The translations under genes were made by a program, and so were the position numbers. The notes under the pieces were generated by a model that was not told the DNA's origin, ran no database searches, and saw only the letters and a list, made by a program, of their open reading frames with translations. A DNA stretch of 64,000 bases from Rhabdobacter roseus (lineage in GTDB: Bacteria > Bacteroidota > Bacteroidia > Cytophagales > Spirosomataceae): the NCBI RefSeq assembly GCF_014202275.1, contig NZ_JACHGF010000001.1, positions 496,001-560,000 of the forward strand, given 5' to 3'. This document shows positions 50,128 to 59,337 of the stretch, piece after piece. Each line of letters opens with the position of its first letter. Position 1 is the stretch's first letter.

Positions 50128-51051
50128 TCAACGTACCGAGAAAGTACCTTCCCCGATCCGGAAGCCTTCGGCGTAGAGCTCCACGGTATAAGTACCCGCG
50201 CGAAAGGCACCGGGGCGGTCGTAGAGCACACTTACTTCCTGGTTTGTGTTGGTGTAGTTAATCACCTTGCTCAGGGTGAAGGTTTCGCTTTGGCCCTGGT
50301 ACTCAAAGGTACCTGAGCCCAGGCCGGTGTCCGATAGCGTCGCGCCGTCGGGGTCCAGAATCCGCAGGTAGATGGTCTTGGACTCGGTCGTGGCCAGCGG
50401 ATTTTTTTCCAGCCTGAAATCCACCCGAATTTTGTCGATCCGGCGCGCCCGTACCGACTCGCCTTCCTGAAGTTTTCCTTTGGCCGAAACCGCGTAGACT
50501 TTCAGTTCGCGCGCCCGTAAGGCCGAAGCCAGGTTGACTTTCGATTCCAGGTCTCGATTTATATCTTGTATTTCCAGCAGCGAGTCGCTCAGCAGCTGCC
50601 GGTGCTGCTCGAGGGTACTTTTGGCGGCGGTCAGCGATTCGTTCTGGCTGAGTAGTTGTTGGTTTTCTTTGCGAAGCAGCGCTAGCTCCGTGTCTTTCCG
50701 AATCAGGAATTGTTCGTATTCCTTCACTTTGTTTTTAAACGCCTCGTTGAGCGCGGTATTTCCTCTTCGCAACGCCGACCGATCCGCTTCCAGCTGGGCT
50801 TTTTGTTTTTGCAGCTCGGTGATATTACCACCCAGGCCTTTTACTTCGGCTATACGGGTGTCCAGCTGTTTGGCGATGGAGTCCAGCTTGATCTCAACCG
50901 CCGCCAGCTCTGTCACCCGCACTTCCAAGTCCTCTTCCTGCTGGCGGGTAATGCCCCGTTCGTGGTAGTAGAGGTACCCAAAAACCGCGCACAGGACGGT
51001 CATGGTAAGTAGCCCGATCAGCAGCAATCCGGTGGTAGGACGTTCCTCCAT
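50128..51051 (-). CDS. Membrane-anchored coiled-coil protein, unknown function
   Basis: 307 residues from the ATG at 51051. One membrane helix at about 8-28 (TTGLLLIGLLTMTVLCAVFG) follows a short cytoplasmic start. A long heptad-rich coiled coil runs about 30-165 (EEDLEVRVTELAAVEIKL, KQKAQLEADRSALRRG, KENQQLLSQNESLTAAKS). The last about 120 residues form a beta-rich domain (IRVDFRLEKNPLATTESKTIYLRI, VSVLYDRPGAFRAGTYTVELYAEGFRIGEG). I do not recognise a named family; the shape suggests a periplasmic scaffold or stress-sensing protein. It is 65 bp downstream of the first TPM gene on the same strand. Confidence 0.7.
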   Translation of the reverse strand: MEERPTTGLLLIGLLTMTVLCAVFGYLYYHERGITRQQEEDLEVRVTELAAVEIKLDSIAKQLDTRIAEVKGLGGNITELQKQKAQLEADRSALRRGNTALNEAFKNKVKEYEQFLIRKDTELALLRKENQQLLSQNESLTAAKSTLEQHRQLLSDSLLEIQDINRDLESKVNLASALRARELKVYAVSAKGKLQEGESVRARRIDKIRVDFRLEKNPLATTESKTIYLRILDPDGATLSDTGLGSGTFEYQGQSETFTLSKVINYTNTNQEVSVLYDRPGAFRAGTYTVELYAEGFRIGEGTFSVR

Positions 51052-51116
51052 GAAAAAAGGGTAGTTTAGGAACCCGTAAGATAGGCAAATAGCCAGGAGA
51101 ATACGCAACGGGCGGG

Positions 51117-51890
51117 CTAATAATTACCCCCGGCCCCGCCGCCGCCAAAGCTTCCGCCGCCAAAGCCCCCAAAGCCACCGCCGCCGCTACTTCCTCCGCC
51201 CCAGTTGCCCGACGACCTGCCCCAACCCGAATAAGTATCGTAGGGGAAAATGACGGGGCCAACCCCGCCGCGAAAGCCCCGGCCTCCGCGCCCGCCGCCA
51301 CCGCCTTTGCTCCGCGAAATAATGATAATAATAATCACAAATACGATGATGAACACCAGGGCTCCGCTGGGGGAGCCGTCGTCGCGGTCGCGGGGTTCGG
51401 CTTTATACTCGCCGCTGGCGTACTTCATGATTTCGTCCACACCGCGGTTGAGTCCCTGGAAGTAACGGTCGTTTTTAAATTCAGGAATGATCACGTCCGA
51501 GACGATACGCTTGGCAATGGCATCCGGGATGGCACCTTCCAGGCCGTAGCCCGTAGCAATGTACACCTTGCGGTCTTTGGGCGCCCACAAAATCACCAGG
51601 CCGTTGTTCTTGTCCTTTTGGCCCACGCCCCATTCCCGCCCGAGCTTGAAGGCGTAGTCGGCAATCTCGTAGGGCCCGGTGGTAGGTACAATCACGACCA
51701 GGATCTGGTTGGAAGTGGAGTCGTTGTAGGCCACTAGCTTTCGCTCCAGCTCGGCGCGCTCGCCCACGTTGAGTTGCTGCGCAAAATCATTGAGAAGCCG
51801 GGGCGGGTTGGGTGGGGCAGGTATCTCCTGCGCCAGCACGCCGCTGACGGTCCACAGGAAGATTAGAAGAGAGCTAAGTCGTTTTTTCAT
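51117..51890 (-). CDS. TPM-domain membrane protein (YgcG-like) with Gly-rich tail
   Basis: 257 residues. Signal peptide to about residue 20, then the TPM domain (LNDFAQQLNVGERAELERKL, QILVVIVPTTGPYEIADYAFKLGREWGVG, KVYIATGYGLEGAIPDAIAKRI), then a helix (SGALVFIIVFVIIIIIIS, about 177-194) and an extremely Gly-rich tail (GGGGGRGGRG to the end). TPM proteins in chloroplasts and bacteria have been linked to membrane-complex maintenance and phosphatase activity. It is 9 bp after a second TPM gene and follows lemA, the usual arrangement in Bacteroidota. Confidence 0.9.
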   Translation of the reverse strand: MKKRLSSLLIFLWTVSGVLAQEIPAPPNPPRLLNDFAQQLNVGERAELERKLVAYNDSTSNQILVVIVPTTGPYEIADYAFKLGREWGVGQKDKNNGLVILWAPKDRKVYIATGYGLEGAIPDAIAKRIVSDVIIPEFKNDRYFQGLNRGVDEIMKYASGEYKAEPRDRDDGSPSGALVFIIVFVIIIIIISRSKGGGGGRGGRGFRGGVGPVIFPYDTYSGWGRSSGNWGGGSSGGGGFGGFGGGSFGGGGAGGNY

Positions 51891-51899
51891 GGCCGGTGG

Positions 51900-52340
51900 T
51901 TACCCAAACGAAATGTCGTCGGGTAGTTCGTTGATGTCGTCCGCTTGGTACGGGAAATATTTTTTCAGCTGCAAACCCGCCTCCCGGATGCCCAGACAGA
52001 GCCCGTCGGCGTAGGTACCTTGCGAAAAGTGCTGGCGGAGCAGGTCTTTGGTACTATCCCAGAAACCAACGGGTACTTGCTCGTAAATACCCTTGTCGCC
52101 CAGTACAGCAAACTTTCGGTCTTCGTAGGCCAGGTAGAAAAGTACCCCGTTGTGGAGTTGGGTTTGGTGCAGGCCCAGCTGCGTAAAAACCTCCTTGGCG
52201 CGCTCCAGGGGTACTTCGTGGGGGCAGTTTTTCTCGATATGTACTTTTACTTCACCTGAAGTCTGGGTTTCGGCTTCCTGGATAGCCGCAACAATGCGCT
52301 GTTGTTCTTCCTTGCTCAGAAAATGCGTCGCTTCAGCCAT
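51900..52340 (-). CDS. TPM-domain protein, short second copy
   Basis: 146 residues with no signal peptide. TPM domain: FLSKEEQQRIVAAIQEAETQTSGEVKVHIEKNC, HNGVLFYLAYEDRKFAVLGDKGI, then DGLCLGIREAGLQLKKYFP. It is the soluble cytoplasmic member of the LemA-TPM-TPM set. It starts 119 bp after lemA with a hairpin between, and 9 bp before the membrane-bound TPM gene. Function unknown; association with LemA suggests a shared membrane-linked process. Confidence 0.88.
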   Translation of the reverse strand: MAEATHFLSKEEQQRIVAAIQEAETQTSGEVKVHIEKNCPHEVPLERAKEVFTQLGLHQTQLHNGVLFYLAYEDRKFAVLGDKGIYEQVPVGFWDSTKDLLRQHFSQGTYADGLCLGIREAGLQLKKYFPYQADDINELPDDISFG

Positions 52341-52407
52341 ACTTAAAAAGGGTTAGAGGAGCAATGGGTAATTTCTCCGAAAGGTACCCATCCGGACAGT
52401 AAACGTA

Positions 52408-52444
52408 GGGGCCACCTTTCCTGCCTAACGGGTTAGGTGGCCCC
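52408..52444. terminator. Hairpin between lemA and the TPM genes
   Basis: Ten-base inverted repeat GGGGCCACCT (52408-52417) / AGGTGGCCCC (52435-52444), loop 17. The T-rich flank is on the plus side, so on the minus strand it lacks a T-run and may only partly stop transcription from lemA, acting as an attenuator or processing site. Confidence 0.5.
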
Positions 52445-52459
52445 TGGTTTTATAGGTAC

Positions 52460-53041
52460 TTAAAAAGTGACGGTAGGGGCGTTCTGAGCGCCTTGGGAAG
52501 CTTCAAAGTACCCCTTTTGTGGGAAGCCAAACATGCCCGCAAAGAGGTTGGCGGGGAAGGTACGTACGGATTGGTTATAGCCTTTCACCACGGTATTGAA
52601 GTCGTTGCGGGCTACGGCAATTCGGTTTTCGGTACCTTCCAACTGAGCCTGTAGGTCGCGGAAGTTCTGGTTGGCCTTCAGGTCAGGGTACCTTTCTACG
52701 GCTACCAACAGCCGCGAAAGCGAGCCGCCGAGTTGATCCTGCGCCTGCTGAAACTTCTGAATATTTTCGGGCGTGAGCTGGTCGGCGTTGATGTTCATGG
52801 AAGTAGCCTTGGCGCGGGCCTCAATGACGCTCTGAAGGGTACTTTTCTCAAAATCAGCGGCGCCCTTCACGGTATTGACCAGGTTAGGGATGAGGTCGGC
52901 GCGGCGCTGGTACTGGCTTTGTACCTTCGACCAGGCCTCGTTGACGGCCTCGTCTTTGCCTACCAGGCCATTATAGGTACTACAGCCAAAGAAGCCGAAT
53001 ATTAATACTACAGCGATTACCCCAATGAGTCCTTTTGACAT
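52460..53041 (-). CDS. lemA: LemA family protein
   Basis: 193 residues. An N-terminal signal-anchor (VIAVVLIFGFFGCSTYNGLVG) may be cleaved at a lipobox-like FGCS (Cys20). LemA signature: DEAVNEAWSKVQSQYQRRADLIPNLVNTVKGA, FEKSTLQSVIEARAKA, NQNFRDLQAQLEGTENRIAVARNDFN, with a helical hairpin fold. The family is found in the envelope of many bacteria, role unknown. First gene of the LemA-TPM-TPM group. Confidence 0.92.
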   Translation of the reverse strand: MSKGLIGVIAVVLIFGFFGCSTYNGLVGKDEAVNEAWSKVQSQYQRRADLIPNLVNTVKGAADFEKSTLQSVIEARAKATSMNINADQLTPENIQKFQQAQDQLGGSLSRLLVAVERYPDLKANQNFRDLQAQLEGTENRIAVARNDFNTVVKGYNQSVRTFPANLFAGMFGFPQKGYFEASQGAQNAPTVTF

Positions 53042-53079
53042 AGTGGTTTGCGATTAAAAGTAGGTGTTAAAAAACAGTT

Positions 53080-53111
53080 CAAAGGTATCCAAATCTACCT
53101 CATTTCTTCAA
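53080..53111 (-). promoter_or_regulatory. lemA: Likely promoter of the lemA group
   Basis: On the minus strand TTG at 53111-53109, a gap of 21, then TACCTTTG (53087-53080), which fits -33/-7 TTTG/TAnnTTTG. The -7 box lies 38 bp before the lemA ATG. Confidence 0.5.
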
Positions 53112-53121
53112 TAAAACTACA

Positions 53122-54579
53122 TCATCGGTCGGCGGGTTCCTCTAACCAGGAGTTGGTATTGATGATCGGTAAGGGATAGTCGGTGCCGAGCCTTAGGCCG
53201 TACGCTTGCTGCTCTGAGGTACTGAGCTGCCACACCCGATGCACCCGCTCGGCGGGTACCTGGGCCAGTTGGGGCAGCCAGTATTTTACGTAGGTACCTT
53301 GCTCGTCGTAGCGGGTAGCCTGGATGTACATATTAAAGTAGCGGTTTGCGCGCGGGTCGTTGCCGACGCCCGCTAGGTAGTTCCAGTTGCCCCAGTTGCT
53401 GCAAACGTCATAGTCGATCAGCTGGCTCTCAAAGTAGGCGGCACCCCAGGTCCAGTTCAGGCGCAGATCTTTGGCCAGGAAGCTGGCCACGTTTTGTCGG
53501 CCGCGGTTGGAGAGGTAGCCCGTGGCGTTCAGCTCGCGCATGTTGGCGTCCACGAAGGGGACGCCCGTTTGGCCGCTGGCCCATTGGTCAAAAAGTACCC
53601 GGTCGTTCTCCCAGCGAAGGTCCATGTTGTGCCGGATGCCGCTGGGCTTAAAAAGACGGGTACCGTAGCGAAGCATCACAAAGTGGAAGTAGTCGCGCCA
53701 GAGTAGCTCAAAAACCAGCCAGTAGGTAGAGTCGTTGGCGACGCGCTCTTTTTCGTAACGCTTCACTTCTTCATAAATATAGCGGGGCGAAATGCAACCC
53801 AGCGACAGCCAGGCCGACAGTTTGGAAGAGTAGTCGGCACCCAGGAGGTCGTTGCGGGTTTCTTTGTAGTGGCGTAGCTGGTCGCGCTCCCAAAAGTACT
53901 GCTGCAGCCGGGCCTGGCCGGCTTGTTCACCGCCCTCAAACCGAAGTACCCCCGCAGGGGTACCTTCAGGGTCCGGCAGTTCGTTTTCTTCGTAACACAG
54001 GTCCGTTAAAGTGGGTAAAGGACCAGCTTCATAGTTAGCGGGCAGCCGGATAGCGTCGGGCGTTGGCAGGCAGGGACGTACTTGGGCAGAGGCTTCAACG
54101 ATTTTACGAAAATCCGTAAAGACCTGGGGTAGTTTGGCAAAGCTAAAGGGCAGGTCACGCGGGTGGTAGAGCGTAGCCATCCATACTAACTTTATATCGA
54201 CGTTGATCATCTTAAGGCGCTTGCTCAGAGAAGACTCCACGTCGGTTTCTTCCTGGGCAATTTCCTTGCTGGTGTATACCGCCGTGGCGTCGTAAGCCTG
54301 GGCCAGATCGGCCACTATTTTTTCCGGCTCGCCGATCCGCACCAGTAGCTCGCCACCTTTTGCACGTATATTTTCCCGCAATTGCTGCACCGACTCGACC
54401 ATAAACCGGGCTCTCCGCGCCCCAATGCGTCGAAAACCCAGGTACCCGTTTTCAAAGGCGCGCGGATCAAAAACAAACACGGGGATTACTTCATCAGCCT
54501 GCTGAGTAGCTTGCCAGAAGCCTTCGTTGTCGTAGAGGCGCAGGTCGTTGCGAAACCAGTAGATAATACGTTTAGTCAT
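53122..54579 (-). CDS. DASH-family cryptochrome/photolyase
   Basis: 485 residues from the ATG at 54579; an extension to 54729 is rejected. N-terminal antenna-binding alpha/beta domain (IYWFRNDLRLYDNEGF) and a FAD-binding helical domain: SAWLSLGCISPRYIYEEVKRYE, GVPFVDANMRELNATGYLSNRGRQNVASFLAKDL, and the DASH-typical NWNYLAGVGNDPRANRYFN. DASH proteins repair cyclobutane pyrimidine dimers, chiefly in single-stranded DNA, using blue light. Length fits the family. No regulatory partner is adjacent. Confidence 0.94.
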   Translation of the reverse strand: MTKRIIYWFRNDLRLYDNEGFWQATQQADEVIPVFVFDPRAFENGYLGFRRIGARRARFMVESVQQLRENIRAKGGELLVRIGEPEKIVADLAQAYDATAVYTSKEIAQEETDVESSLSKRLKMINVDIKLVWMATLYHPRDLPFSFAKLPQVFTDFRKIVEASAQVRPCLPTPDAIRLPANYEAGPLPTLTDLCYEENELPDPEGTPAGVLRFEGGEQAGQARLQQYFWERDQLRHYKETRNDLLGADYSSKLSAWLSLGCISPRYIYEEVKRYEKERVANDSTYWLVFELLWRDYFHFVMLRYGTRLFKPSGIRHNMDLRWENDRVLFDQWASGQTGVPFVDANMRELNATGYLSNRGRQNVASFLAKDLRLNWTWGAAYFESQLIDYDVCSNWGNWNYLAGVGNDPRANRYFNMYIQATRYDEQGTYVKYWLPQLAQVPAERVHRVWQLSTSEQQAYGLRLGTDYPLPIINTNSWLEEPADR

Positions 54580-54686
54580 TCCAATAAATAAAAAAGCCCA
54601 TGAACGCGGGCGGCGGGTAAGAAAAAAGTACCTTTTAGGGGTACTTTGGAGCCCCAAATTTACAACAAGCCGCCGGGATAATAAAG

Positions 54687-54714
54687 ACCCCAGGACGCCG
54701 CAACGTCCTGGGGT
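54687..54714 (-). terminator. Terminator of the PorE-like gene
   Basis: Perfect 11-base inverted repeat ACCCCAGGACG (54687-54697) / CGTCCTGGGGT (54704-54714), loop 6. On the minus strand the T-rich CTTTATTAT follows. It is 33 bp after the stop. Confidence 0.75.
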
Positions 54715-54747
54715 TGGAATTTCGGGCAAGAAAGTACCTAGTCGCTA

Positions 54748-56769
54748 CTAGTAGCTCAGAATCGTGAATTCGGTGCGGCGGTTGCGCTGGTGCTCTTCTT
54801 CGGTCCGAGCATTCTGGACAATGAGCTGCCGCTCCCCGTAGCCTTTGGCCGTGAGGCGGCTGGCGTCGATGCCTCGCGAAACGATGTAGTTCACCGCCGA
54901 CTCGGCCCGTTGCTGCGAGAGCGTCATGTTGTAGGCGTCGGTGGCGCGGGCATCGGTATGGGAGCTGAGCTCGATGTTCACCGTCGGGTTATCCTTTAGG
55001 ATTTCTACGAGCTTATCCAGCTCCACGGCGGCGTCGGGGCGGATATTGTACTTATTCAAATCGTAGTAAATGTTCTCGAGCACGAAGGTCTTGTTGAGCT
55101 CCAGCTTATCGAGCCGTACCGTCACGCGGTAGGTAGTGTCGGTGATCACCTTGTTGAGGAAAATGGGCGGTATGCTGCGGCCCGTCATGGAGAAGGTGGT
55201 ACGGCGGCTAATGTACCCCGGACGTTCCACGAGTAGGATGTAGTCCTTGCCTTCTTCCAGGCGGTGATCGCCAAATTTTCCCTGCTCGCTCGTCACGAGC
55301 CGACCCACCTCCACGTCGGCGCTGTCGGCCAGGATACGTACCGTAGCGGAGTCAATGGGGGTACTTGGCGTGGCGTTGGTCAGCACGTCTCCGGCCAGAA
55401 AGTACCTTACTACCTTAAGCTGGCCGTTCAGGTAGTTAGGGTTGTTAGGATCTTTTTCGGCCACCAGGGTCGTGTCTGGTTCGTCCTCGGTCGGGATGGA
55501 GAAGAAGTAGATGTCGTCGTCGCCTTTTCCGCCTTCGCGGTTGGAGGCAAAGAAACCGCTTTCACCGTCGTCGTCTTCGTGAAACACCAGACTGAAATCA
55601 TCCTGTGGGGTATTAAAAGGAATGCCCAGGTTTTCGATGGAAATAATCCCCTGCGAGCGAGTAGCTACAAAGAGGTCGAGCTTGCCCAGGCCGGGATGTC
55701 CGTCGGAAGCAAAGTACAGCTTGTTGTCGGGCGATACATAGGGAAACATTTCGTCACCGGCGGTATTGATGTCTTTACCCATATTGACGGGCTTGCTGAA
55801 GCGCCCCGACGCATCCATGTTGGTACGGTACAGGTCGATTCCGCCCACACCACCTGCTCGGTTGGAAGCGAAGTAGAGTGTTTTGCCGTCGCGCGAGAAA
55901 GCCGGGGAGCCATCCCAGGCCAGCGAATCGTTGATGGGTAGGTAGGCGGGCGCGGTCCATTGGCCGTTCACGAACCGACTCATGTACAGATCCACGTCCA
56001 CGGTACCTTTGCGCTTGCCCGTATTGCCGCGGGCAAAGACCAGCGTTTTGCCGTCGGGCGTGAAGGCCGGGGAGCCTTCGTTGGCATCCTCGACAAAAGT
56101 ACTGCTGCTGAATAAAGTAGGGCTGCCTCCCGCTTCGCTGGGTTGTTCGCCCAGCCTGACTTTGTAGAGGCCCAGCATGGCCTGGCCGTTGTTTTTATAA
56201 ATTTTTTCTTTCTTGGACGCCGAAAAAACCAGCTCGTTGCCCAGAATGGCGGGCGAAAACTCCGAGCCCGGCGTATTGAAAGGAAGGTTTTCAACAATGA
56301 TCTCCTTTTTCTTTTGCCCGATCCGATCCGTAATTTTGAGGGTTTCAATTTCGCGGTAGGCGCGTTCCTGAAGTACCTTGTTGGCCTCGGCGCTCTGGGC
56401 AAATTCTGTGAAGGCGGCGCGGGCCTCGACGTACTGCCCCGCAGTTTTTAGGGCGTAAGCATACTGAAAGCGAGCCTCGGCGTCGGTCAGCCCGGCGTCC
56501 AGCGCTTTCTTGTAGTAAGGGATTGCCTCGCTGAAACGGTTGGAAAGCCGATAAGCTTCGGCAATGAGGTGGTTGGTTTGGGCAGGCTCGTAGTTGGCCG
56601 CCGCTACTTTCTGAAGATCTTTCAGCGCCAGGTCATACTCACCGTTTTCAAATTTCTTTATTCCCTGCTTGTAGGCTTGCATGGTGGGATTACAAGCCAA
56701 GAGCAAAGTACTCAACGCGAGAAAGAGCATCCAAGGAGCATAGTCGTGCCGCCGTGTATTCATCATCAT
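54748..56769 (-). CDS. OmpA/PD40/TPR lipoprotein, PorE-like
   Basis: 673 residues. Lipobox LLAC (Cys26) after the signal. TPR repeats at about 35-135 (KKFENGEYDLALKDLQKV, FSEAIPYYKKALDAGLTDAEARFQYAYAL), a PD40 beta-propeller at about 160-420 (GSPAFTPDGKTLVFARGN, DGSPAFSRDGKTLYFASNRAGGVGGIDLY, GDEMFPYVSPDNKLYFASDG), a carboxypeptidase-regulatory-like segment, and the OmpA peptidoglycan-binding domain at about 560-670 (NIELSSHTDARATDAYNMTLSQQRAES). This domain order is that of PorE, part of the type IX secretion apparatus, and of many related envelope proteins. The T9SS cargo at 48004 makes a T9SS role plausible but not proven. Confidence 0.87.
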   Translation of the reverse strand: MMMNTRRHDYAPWMLFLALSTLLLACNPTMQAYKQGIKKFENGEYDLALKDLQKVAAANYEPAQTNHLIAEAYRLSNRFSEAIPYYKKALDAGLTDAEARFQYAYALKTAGQYVEARAAFTEFAQSAEANKVLQERAYREIETLKITDRIGQKKKEIIVENLPFNTPGSEFSPAILGNELVFSASKKEKIYKNNGQAMLGLYKVRLGEQPSEAGGSPTLFSSSTFVEDANEGSPAFTPDGKTLVFARGNTGKRKGTVDVDLYMSRFVNGQWTAPAYLPINDSLAWDGSPAFSRDGKTLYFASNRAGGVGGIDLYRTNMDASGRFSKPVNMGKDINTAGDEMFPYVSPDNKLYFASDGHPGLGKLDLFVATRSQGIISIENLGIPFNTPQDDFSLVFHEDDDGESGFFASNREGGKGDDDIYFFSIPTEDEPDTTLVAEKDPNNPNYLNGQLKVVRYFLAGDVLTNATPSTPIDSATVRILADSADVEVGRLVTSEQGKFGDHRLEEGKDYILLVERPGYISRRTTFSMTGRSIPPIFLNKVITDTTYRVTVRLDKLELNKTFVLENIYYDLNKYNIRPDAAVELDKLVEILKDNPTVNIELSSHTDARATDAYNMTLSQQRAESAVNYIVSRGIDASRLTAKGYGERQLIVQNARTEEEHQRNRRTEFTILSY

Positions 56770-56904
56770 AATTATGTAAAACTCTGAATAGGGTAGAGTA
56801 TTGGTTAAATTCTTAGTGACAATACTACTAAAACAACGTTGGGAAATAAAATTCTACGATGGACTAACGCTTTTTTTTGAAAAATATTGATGCAGATAGG
56901 GTTA

Positions 56905-56946
56905 AAAGGCGAGCAAGTACCCGGATGAAGGTACCTGCTCGCCTTT
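56905..56946 (-). terminator. Terminator after isocitrate dehydrogenase, with RRGTACYY words in the stem
   Basis: AAAGGCGAGCA (56905-56915) pairs with TGCTCGCCTTT (56936-56946), and inside it GTACC (56917-56921) pairs with GGTAC (56930-56934), loop 8. The left inner arm comes from an AAGTACCC word and the right from AGGTACCT. On the minus strand the right side runs into TTTTAA. It lies 47 bp after the stop. Confidence 0.75.
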
Positions 56947-56992
56947 AGAATAAGCGCCAGCGGCTCGGGCCACGCGGTAAAGTACCGGCTGG

Positions 56993-58447
56993 TTATTCCC
57001 CTTGTCCCTGCGAATAGCCCGGTTGGCCGTCGAAGTTATACAAATTTTCGGTTTTGATCAGATCAAACCCTTGCTCGTGCAGCTGCTGCAATAAATCAAA
57101 AATCACCTCCTGACGAATGACGTAGTCCGCGCCCTGCTGGCTCACAAAACGACAGCGCCAGTGGTGGGTCAGGAAAGTCTCCGGCAGCCCGTCGGGGTAG
57201 ACCTTCACGCCACGGTTCGAAATCATTTTTAGCTGTAGTTGTGCCAGGGCCAAGGCCGATAGCGCATCGCCCAGCTCTTGGGCAGAGCCGCTGCTCCAGT
57301 CCAGAAATACATCTACCCCTACCAGTTCCTTTTTCTGAGGAGTACGGGTGGCGGACTTACTGTGGATGGGCCTGGGAGCGGCGGCGTAGCTCACGGGCTT
57401 AAAGTGCTCAGGCTGCTGGCCCAGCCGCTCAATGACGGCCTCGGCAAACTCGGCCGTACCTACCCGTCGCTGGCTGACACCCTCCTGGTATACGTCGCCG
57501 GTATGGATGCCGTCTTCGATGGTACACAGCCAGGCATTGTGTACTTTGGCGGCTACTTCGCCCTGTCCAATGTGTACGAGCATCATGATGGCCCCATTGA
57601 TCAGCCCCGACGGGTTAGCAATGCCCCGGCCGGCAATGTCGGGGGCGGAGCCATGGATGGCCTCAAACATGGCGCACTGATCGCCCACGTTGGCCGAGCC
57701 ACCCATGCCCACGGAGCCCGCAATCTGGGCGGCTATGTCGGAAATAATATCCCCGTACAGGTTCAGGGTAACGATCACCCCGAAGCGCTCGGGCTCATCG
57801 GCCAGCAGGGCCGACCCGATGTCGATGATCCAGTGCTCATTCTGGATGTCGGGGTACTCCACGGCGATCTCGTCGAAGACTTTCCGGAAAAGTCCGTCGG
57901 TCATTTTCATGATATTGTCCTTCGTGAAGCAGGTTACTTTATGACGCTTGTAAGCCCGGGCGTACTCGAAAGCGTAGCGAATGATTTTCTCGCAGCCGGG
58001 CCGCGACACGAGCTTAAGGCATTGGTACACGTCGTCGGTTTGGCGATGTTCAATGCCCGTGTACAAATCTTCTTCGTTTTCGCGGATAATGACCAGGTCC
58101 AGATTAGGGTGTTTGGTCTCGACATAGGGATGGTACGCCTGGCAGGGGCGAACGTTGGCGTAAAGGCCCAGGGTAGTACGGGCGGTTACGTTTAGGCTTT
58201 TGAACCCTCCCCCCTGTGGCGTAGTGATGGGGGCCTTTAGAAATACTTTGTTGCGTCGAAGCGACTCCCAGGCGCTGGGCTCGATGCCGGAGCTACCGCC
58301 ACTCTTATATACTTTTTCACCAATCTCGATGACTTCTGGCTCCAATTGTGCGCCCGCGGCGTCCAGGATGCGCAGAGTAGCTTCCATAATTTCGGGGCCG
58401 ATCCCGTCACCATAAGCTACGGTAATAGGGGTTTTTGTTGATGACAT
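56993..58447 (-). CDS. icd: NADP-dependent isocitrate dehydrogenase, Thermus-type
   Basis: 484 residues. Oxidatively decarboxylates isocitrate to 2-oxoglutarate in the TCA cycle. Substrate and metal residues are in NVTARTTLGLYANVRPCQAYH and RENEEDLYTGIEHRQ; cofactor region GMGGSANVGDQCAMFEAIHGSAPDIAGRG. A C-terminal extension of about 140 residues after the usual core (from about residue 345: VSYAAAPRPIHSKSATRTPQK and on) matches the long form known from Thermus thermophilus, which has about 496 residues. Divergent from rpsL across 354 bp. Confidence 0.93.
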   Translation of the reverse strand: MSSTKTPITVAYGDGIGPEIMEATLRILDAAGAQLEPEVIEIGEKVYKSGGSSGIEPSAWESLRRNKVFLKAPITTPQGGGFKSLNVTARTTLGLYANVRPCQAYHPYVETKHPNLDLVIIRENEEDLYTGIEHRQTDDVYQCLKLVSRPGCEKIIRYAFEYARAYKRHKVTCFTKDNIMKMTDGLFRKVFDEIAVEYPDIQNEHWIIDIGSALLADEPERFGVIVTLNLYGDIISDIAAQIAGSVGMGGSANVGDQCAMFEAIHGSAPDIAGRGIANPSGLINGAIMMLVHIGQGEVAAKVHNAWLCTIEDGIHTGDVYQEGVSQRRVGTAEFAEAVIERLGQQPEHFKPVSYAAAPRPIHSKSATRTPQKKELVGVDVFLDWSSGSAQELGDALSALALAQLQLKMISNRGVKVYPDGLPETFLTHHWRCRFVSQQGADYVIRQEVIFDLLQQLHEQGFDLIKTENLYNFDGQPGYSQGQGE

Positions 58448-58694
58448 TGCTAGGAATGTAAGTTAGTAAATACAAAGAATCTGGCTTAATACTCAAAGAA
58501 GGAAGCCCCAAAAGTACCGGAGGAATGGAGTGAGATGTTTCCTTCAAAAACCAGGGTACTAAAAAGAAAACTACCAAGCTGGATAGTTAGTTTGATAAAA
58601 CGCTCTAAAACATAGGAAAGAGACGTGTTGGGTATACACGGGTAACACTCTCAGGTACTTCTTAAAGCTTTTGTACAAAAAAGCGAAGCAACGC

Positions 58695-58725
58695 TTTGGA
58701 AATCAGGGGGAGTTCCTTACTTTTG
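58695..58725 (+). promoter_or_regulatory. rpsL: Promoter of rpsL
   Basis: TTTG (58695-58698), gap of exactly 19, TACTTTTG (58718-58725): a full match to the Bacteroidota -33/-7 consensus. Directly after the -7 box the leader starts GCAGTCCG, the same as the leader after the rplC promoter. The remaining 58448-58694 holds no recognised gene. Confidence 0.85.
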
Positions 58726-58801
58726 CAGTCCGATTTTTTTCGGGAAAAGTGTATATAGAACATACGATTAGTTTGTTAACTATTCAAAATCAATTTGTTA
58801 A

Positions 58802-59218
58802 ATGCCAACTATTTCACAGTTAGTCCGTAAAGGGAGAGAGAAAATGACGTGGAAATCCAAGTCTCCGGCCTTGGATGCCTGCCCTCAGCGTCGGGGCGTG
58901 TGTACGCGTGTGTACACAACCACACCGAAGAAGCCTAACTCGGCCCTTCGTAAAGTAGCCCGGGTGCGGCTGAGCAACCTCAAAGAGGTGAACGCCTACA
59001 TTCCGGGAGAAGGCCACAACCTGCAGGAGCACTCCATCGTGCTTATTCGTGGTGGCCGGGTAAAAGATCTACCAGGGGTACGTTACCACATTGTACGCGG
59101 AGCGCTTGATACCGCCGGCGTAAATGGTCGTAAGCAACGCCGCTCGAAGTACGGCGCCAAGCGTCCTAAGCCAGGCCAACCAGCTGCAGCACCTGCAAAA
59201 GGTGGTAAAAAGAAATAA
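58802..59218 (+). CDS. rpsL: Ribosomal protein S12
   Basis: 138 residues. S12 core: [74 protein letters not shown]. The basic Ala/Pro/Lys tail ([13 protein letters not shown]) is longer than in E. coli but common in Bacteroidota. It helps the decoding centre check codon-anticodon fit. It is followed by rpsG, as in the str operon, under its own promoter. Confidence 0.98.
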   Translation: MPTISQLVRKGREKMTWKSKSPALDACPQRRGVCTRVYTTTPKKPNSALRKVARVRLSNLKEVNAYIPGEGHNLQEHSIVLIRGGRVKDLPGVRYHIVRGALDTAGVNGRKQRRSKYGAKRPKPGQPAAAPAKGGKKK

Positions 59219-59337
59219 TAAAGCAACTCTCTCTGCTTTTATAAAGGATTAATTCTGATAAAAGGGAAGTAATGCCGGGCCAAACCTGGTGTGAATAAGT
59301 TGCAAAACGAAACCTCGTGTAAAACCATTCAAGTGAA

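Noticed and set aside
58448-58694. tRNA or other stable RNA upstream of the ribosomal genes
   Set aside because: I looked for cloverleaf pairing and TTC-arm sequence in this and the other spacers and found none.
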